Shown here in pieces: positions 6,890 to 9,517 of a stretch of DNA of 9,517 nt. A program made the position numbers and the translations under genes. The DNA lies in contig JAIHVJ010000068.1 of the NCBI GenBank assembly GCA_022720335.1, positions 1 through 9,517 of the forward strand, read 5' to 3'. Position 1 is the stretch's first letter. Each line of letters opens with the position of its first letter. This DNA is from Collinsella sp. GTDB lineage: Bacteria > Actinomycetota > Coriobacteriia > Coriobacteriales > Coriobacteriaceae. The notes beneath the pieces are model-generated. The model had not been told where the DNA came from and ran no database searches. It worked only from the letters and a program-made list of their open reading frames with translations.

Positions 6890-8770
6890 CTAAATCGTAG
6901 GAAACGCGACGACATCGGCGGGGCGTGCCAACGTCTCGGCAATTTGGTCTTGCACCTCGAGCAGACAATCGAGCAGCAGCGGGTTAAAGGTGCCGCACTT
7001 ACCGTCCAGGATCATCTGGATCGCCTCCTCGTGCGGGATAGCGTCCTTGTACACGCGCACGCTCGTCAGTGCATCGTACACGTCGGCCACCGAGACCACC
7101 TGCGCGGCGATGGGGATATCGTCGCCCTTAAGGCCATCGGGATAACCCTTGCCGTCCCAGCGCTCGTGGTGCCAACGCGCAATCTGGTACGCATATTCCA
7201 TAAGCGCATTGCCGACGTGATGGCGGCCCAGCTCAAGCAACATGTCGGCGCCCATCGTGGTATGCGTCTTCATAATCTCGAACTCCTCGGGCGTAAGGCG
7301 TCCGGGCTTGTTGAGAATCGCATCGTCAATCGACATCTTGCCGATATCGTGCAGCGCCGAAGCCAGGGCGATCGTGGAGCGTTCCTCATTGTCGAGGGAG
7401 ATCGTGCCGCTACGCTGGACCAGACAGCCAAGCAGCAGCTCGGTCAGCTTCTCGATGTTCGTAACGTGCCTGCCGCTCTCGCCGTTGCGAAGCTCCATGA
7501 CGCCGGCCATGATATCGATGAGCGTGCGACTGTTCTTGACACGCTCGTTGTACTGCTGGGACAGCAGGTTCGTCAGGCGGCGCTGTTTGGCGTATAGGCG
7601 GATGGTGTTGCTTACGCGGCGGCGCACGACACGGGAGTCAAACGAGCGGTTGATATAGTCCGAGGCGCCCAGCTCGTACGCGCGCAGAACCATATCATCG
7701 GAATCTTCGCTCGAAATCATGATGACAGGCAGATTGTCGATACCCGATCGGCGCGACAGATCGGCCAGCACCTCAAAGCCGCTTATGCCCGGCATGACAA
7801 TATCCAGCAGCACGAGCGACAACTCATCGCCACAGCGGTCGACCATGTCGAGCGCCGTACGACCGTTGTCGGCCTCGAGGATGCAATACTCGTCCTTGAG
7901 CATCTCGTTGAGAATAGCTCGGTTCATGTCGGAGTCATCGACAATAAGCACCAAAGGCTTTTCGCTTTGGAAGGCTTCGATGGAATCGGCGTCGGTCACG
8001 ACCGTACCGGCTTTTGCCTTAGCGCGGCTCAATAACTGGACAGCGCGGCCAACTCCCTCATCGACCGTCTCGCCATGAATGCGAACGCCACCAATACATG
8101 CCGTCAAGCTCACGTACTCATGGCACGGAACAATCGTGGCATGAACGGCATCGGACACCTGATGCAGACGACGGGTGAAGTCATCGGAGGGAATATTGGG
8201 CATGACGACCACAAACTTGTCGCAGCCATAGCGCACAAGCTCGTCAGTCGAACGAATTCCGCTGCGTATGGCCGTCGCCACGGCACCGAGCGCAAGGTCG
8301 CCGGCATGACGGCCACACGTATCGTTGAAGACCCTAAAATCATCAAGGTCGATCATCGCAACACCGGCCTTCATGCGGGCGCTACGGAGCTTTTCTTCGT
8401 AATATCGGCGATTGCGCACATTCGTCAGCACGTCGGTGTAGACAAGGTCCTCTTCTGCAGCCTCTTGCCCATCGATCGGACGCACCATCAGCAAGACATG
8501 AGGCTCGCCCTCGACCTTTAGAGGGCGCAGACGGGCGCGGTACTCAACACCATCGTTGAGCAGTTGCTCCGACACCTCATCGGAATCTGTCAAGGCCTCA
8601 AGACTCGACTGACGCAGACAAGGGCAGCGATCGTCGGCGAGCAGGCAGTTAGGCTCGCTCTTAATCTGATCGGCCGACAGCAAACGTACCACGGGGTAGG
8701 TCCTTGCGACACGGGCGACCTCGGCGGCAGCCTCCTCGTCGGTTAGATTGACCTCGTGATTATTGAGCAT
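6890..8770 (-). CDS. Degenerate GGDEF / receiver / HD-GYP signalling protein (putative c-di-GMP phosphodiesterase)
   Basis: Cytoplasmic 626-residue protein with no membrane helix. Residues about 20-100 form a PAS-like input region with C42, C49 and C51. A GGDEF-type domain (about 108-262) keeps 'TDVLTNVRNRR', metal Asp D141 and N149, but the signature is 'GCDKF' (182-186), lacking the catalytic Glu; the I-site R173-x-x-D176 is kept at the standard five-residue spacing. A receiver domain (about 271-390) has D278-D279, phospho-acceptor D323 and S353/S354, but the conserved Lys-Pro is R375-S376. The HD-GYP domain (about 415-615) has H435, H474-D475 ('HDIGK'), H503, H534-H535-E536, 'DGKGYP' (539-544) and D563, so c-di-GMP hydrolysis is plausible. 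I chose the ATG at 8770: it has a ribosome binding site, and the in-frame sequence back to 8935 (55 codons) does not look coding. It precedes and is co-transcribed with the HPt gene. Confidence 0.9.
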   Translation of the reverse strand: MLNNHEVNLTDEEAAAEVARVARTYPVVRLLSADQIKSEPNCLLADDRCPCLRQSSLEALTDSDEVSEQLLNDGVEYRARLRPLKVEGEPHVLLMVRPIDGQEAAEEDLVYTDVLTNVRNRRYYEEKLRSARMKAGVAMIDLDDFRVFNDTCGRHAGDLALGAVATAIRSGIRSTDELVRYGCDKFVVVMPNIPSDDFTRRLHQVSDAVHATIVPCHEYVSLTACIGGVRIHGETVDEGVGRAVQLLSRAKAKAGTVVTDADSIEAFQSEKPLVLIVDDSDMNRAILNEMLKDEYCILEADNGRTALDMVDRCGDELSLVLLDIVMPGISGFEVLADLSRRSGIDNLPVIMISSEDSDDMVLRAYELGASDYINRSFDSRVVRRRVSNTIRLYAKQRRLTNLLSQQYNERVKNSRTLIDIMAGVMELRNGESGRHVTNIEKLTELLLGCLVQRSGTISLDNEERSTIALASALHDIGKMSIDDAILNKPGRLTPEEFEIMKTHTTMGADMLLELGRHHVGNALMEYAYQIARWHHERWDGKGYPDGLKGDDIPIAAQVVSVADVYDALTSVRVYKDAIPHEEAIQMILDGKCGTFNPLLLDCLLEVQDQIAETLARPADVVAFPTI

Positions 8771-8776
8771 ACGGGG

Positions 8777-8783
8777 CCCTTTC
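8777..8783 (-). promoter_or_regulatory. Ribosome binding site deciding the start of the HD-GYP gene
   Basis: On the minus strand GAAAGGG (complement of 8777-8783) lies 6 nt before the ATG at 8770. This supports the shorter reading frame over the one opening at 8935. The extra 55 codons of the longer frame encode a basic, Cys/Pro-containing stretch unlike any domain, and overlap the inverted repeats of the intergenic region. Confidence 0.65.
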
Positions 8784-8814
8784 GATAGTTTCGCATGGAG
8801 CGGTGGGTTCCAAA

Positions 8815-8866
8815 TGTTACAAGGGTAACACCTTGTCGATGCAGGTAGGCACGTGAATGCTGTTAC
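8815..8866. promoter_or_regulatory. TGTTAC inverted repeat and third half-site upstream of the signalling operon
   Basis: TGTTAC (8815-8820) and GTAACA (8825-8830) form a perfect 6-bp inverted repeat around AAGG, and TGTTAC occurs again at 8861-8866. A related palindrome, TGTTAACA, is at 8927-8934. All are 45-165 bp upstream of the HD-GYP start, where an operator would be expected. I see no confident -35/-10 pair on the minus strand here (TAACAT, complement of 8814-8819, is a weak -10 candidate). Operator function is inferred from symmetry and position only. Confidence 0.4.
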
Positions 8867-8899
8867 ATTTTTATGAGTTGGCAGACGGCGCAATTGAAG

Positions 8900-8952
8900 C
8901 CGCAAACGTAAGGTTTTGAGCGCATTTGTTAACACGGCCGAAACGTTTGCGG
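8900..8952. repeat. 10-bp inverted repeat CCGCAAACGT / ACGTTTGCGG
   Basis: Perfect arms at 8900-8909 and 8943-8952, with 33 bp between them containing the TGTTAACA palindrome (8927-8934). The right arm overlaps the palindrome AAACGTTT (8941-8948). It lies between the hydrolase stop (8981) and the HD-GYP start (8770). It could be a pair of binding sites for a dimeric regulator or a long stem loop after the hydrolase gene; no T-run follows it on the minus strand, so it does not look like a classic intrinsic terminator. Confidence 0.4.
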
Positions 8953-8980
8953 ATGAAGCCTGTTTTGTTTTTTGCAGCTG

Positions 8981-9517
8981 CTAGAACCCCAGGATGCCAC
9001 GGACAGTCTGGGCAGCCGCTGCCGGGCGATCGCGCAGGCCGTTGTGCGCGCCGGGAACCATTACGAGTGGAGAGTCCAAAAGCTCAGCCGCCATCCTCGT
9101 TCCCGCCTCACGGGGCGTACCAATCGAGAGCTCGCCCAAAAGCACGGCGGCCACCGTTTTTGACGCACGAACGCTATCCCAATCGGGAACGCAGGTCATA
9201 GTAATCCCGTATTCGTTTGCCATGAAGCTGCGGCCGTTGCGCAGGGCATGCTTGGCTTCTGCCTCGGTTAACTTGGGGGCCTCAGGGTCCGAATCACCGA
9301 TGGCGCCCAGGAAGGCCCGTAATGCCCTGGAGACCTTTCCCGCGGCGATCATCTCGAGCAAAACCGGGGCCGCGCCCAGGCCGGCGCCCTCATCCGTCAC
9401 GGCGGGTTCATGCAGAATCGCACGCGAGATTATGGCAGGGTTTGCACGGAGAAGCTCCAGCGTCACCAGCGTACCGGCACTGTGCGCGAGCACGTTTGCC
9501 GGAGCGCCAATATGCTC
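8981..9517 (-). CDS. Alpha/beta hydrolase, partial (N-terminus beyond the window)
   Basis: C-terminal 178 residues of an alpha/beta-fold hydrolase. The frame is open to the right edge, so the GTG at 9493 is internal rather than the start: the residues before it ('EHIGAPAN') continue the family pattern into the nucleophile elbow 'LAHSAG'. The predicted nucleophile is the Ser at codon 9479-9481, and the catalytic His is in 'VPGAHNGLRDRP' (codon 9044-9046), the usual position near the C-terminus. 'LLGELS' before it fits the strand that normally leads to the acid residue. These enzymes act on esters, peptides or lactones; no specific substrate can be read. It lies upstream of, and on the same strand as, the c-di-GMP signalling operon across a 210-bp gap, so it is probably a separate unit. 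Confidence 0.8.
   Translation of the reverse strand, partial: EHIGAPANVLAHSAGTLVTLELLRANPAIISRAILHEPAVTDEGAGLGAAPVLLEMIAAGKVSRALRAFLGAIGDSDPEAPKLTEAEAKHALRNGRSFMANEYGITMTCVPDWDSVRASKTVAAVLLGELSIGTPREAGTRMAAELLDSPLVMVPGAHNGLRDRPAAAAQTVRGILGF

Noticed and set aside
8771..8935. N-terminal extension of the HD-GYP protein to an upstream ATG at 8935
   Set aside because: The 55 extra residues look non-coding, overlap inverted repeats, and the internal ATG at 8770 has a well-placed ribosome binding site.
9491..9493. GTG as the start of the alpha/beta hydrolase
   Set aside because: It lies inside the nucleophile elbow region, and the frame continues open to the edge of the window with family-like residues, so the true start is outside.

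Overview
The window is about 60% G+C (by eye), with dense, short-spaced genes. Its features fit a Gram-positive actinobacterium of the class Coriobacteriia, most likely Collinsella or a close relative. The clues are an actinobacterial GluABCD-type amino-acid transporter (its second permease has the N-terminal 'LYEAPGPK' motif), an intergenic repeat with the core GGGGACAGGCAC that I associate with such genomes, and a multidomain cyclic-di-GMP protein with a Cys-containing sensor. The species assignment is inference from memory; no search was run. LAYOUT. (1) 50-1834, plus strand: a 594-residue protein of the 1-deoxyxylulose-5-phosphate synthase family, of a divergent short type whose acceptor-binding motif is altered. 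A 17-bp hairpin made from a repeat-like sequence starts directly after its stop. (2) 1835-2117: intergenic region with the hairpin, a second half-copy of the repeat core in inverted orientation, and a good sigma70-type promoter. (3) 2118-6403, plus strand: a likely operon of substrate-binding lipoprotein, two permeases, ATPase, and a class I glutamine-amidotransferase-like hydrolase of the gamma-glutamyl-GABA hydrolase family. A leaky terminator lies between the binding-protein gene and the permeases, and a strong terminator closes the operon. (4) 6509-8770, minus strand: a two-gene signalling unit. The first gene encodes PAS-like/Cys region, degenerate GGDEF, receiver and HD-GYP domains; the second encodes a stand-alone histidine phosphotransfer (HPt) protein. 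(5) 8771-8980: a regulatory-looking gap with several inverted repeats. (6) 8981-9517, minus strand: the C-terminal part of an alpha/beta hydrolase that runs off the right edge. HOW THE GENES FIT TOGETHER. The transporter probably imports glutamate or a related amino acid by ATP hydrolysis; the hydrolase behind it could release glutamate from gamma-glutamyl compounds or process the imported substrate. In the signalling unit, the degenerate GGDEF domain has lost its catalytic Glu but keeps the RxxD inhibitory-site motif, the receiver domain keeps its phospho-acceptor Asp, and the HD-GYP domain looks intact. A reasonable model is a cyclic-di-GMP phosphodiesterase gated by ligand binding and by phosphotransfer from the HPt protein. 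No histidine kinase is encoded in the window. The dxs-like gene has no evident link to its neighbours.
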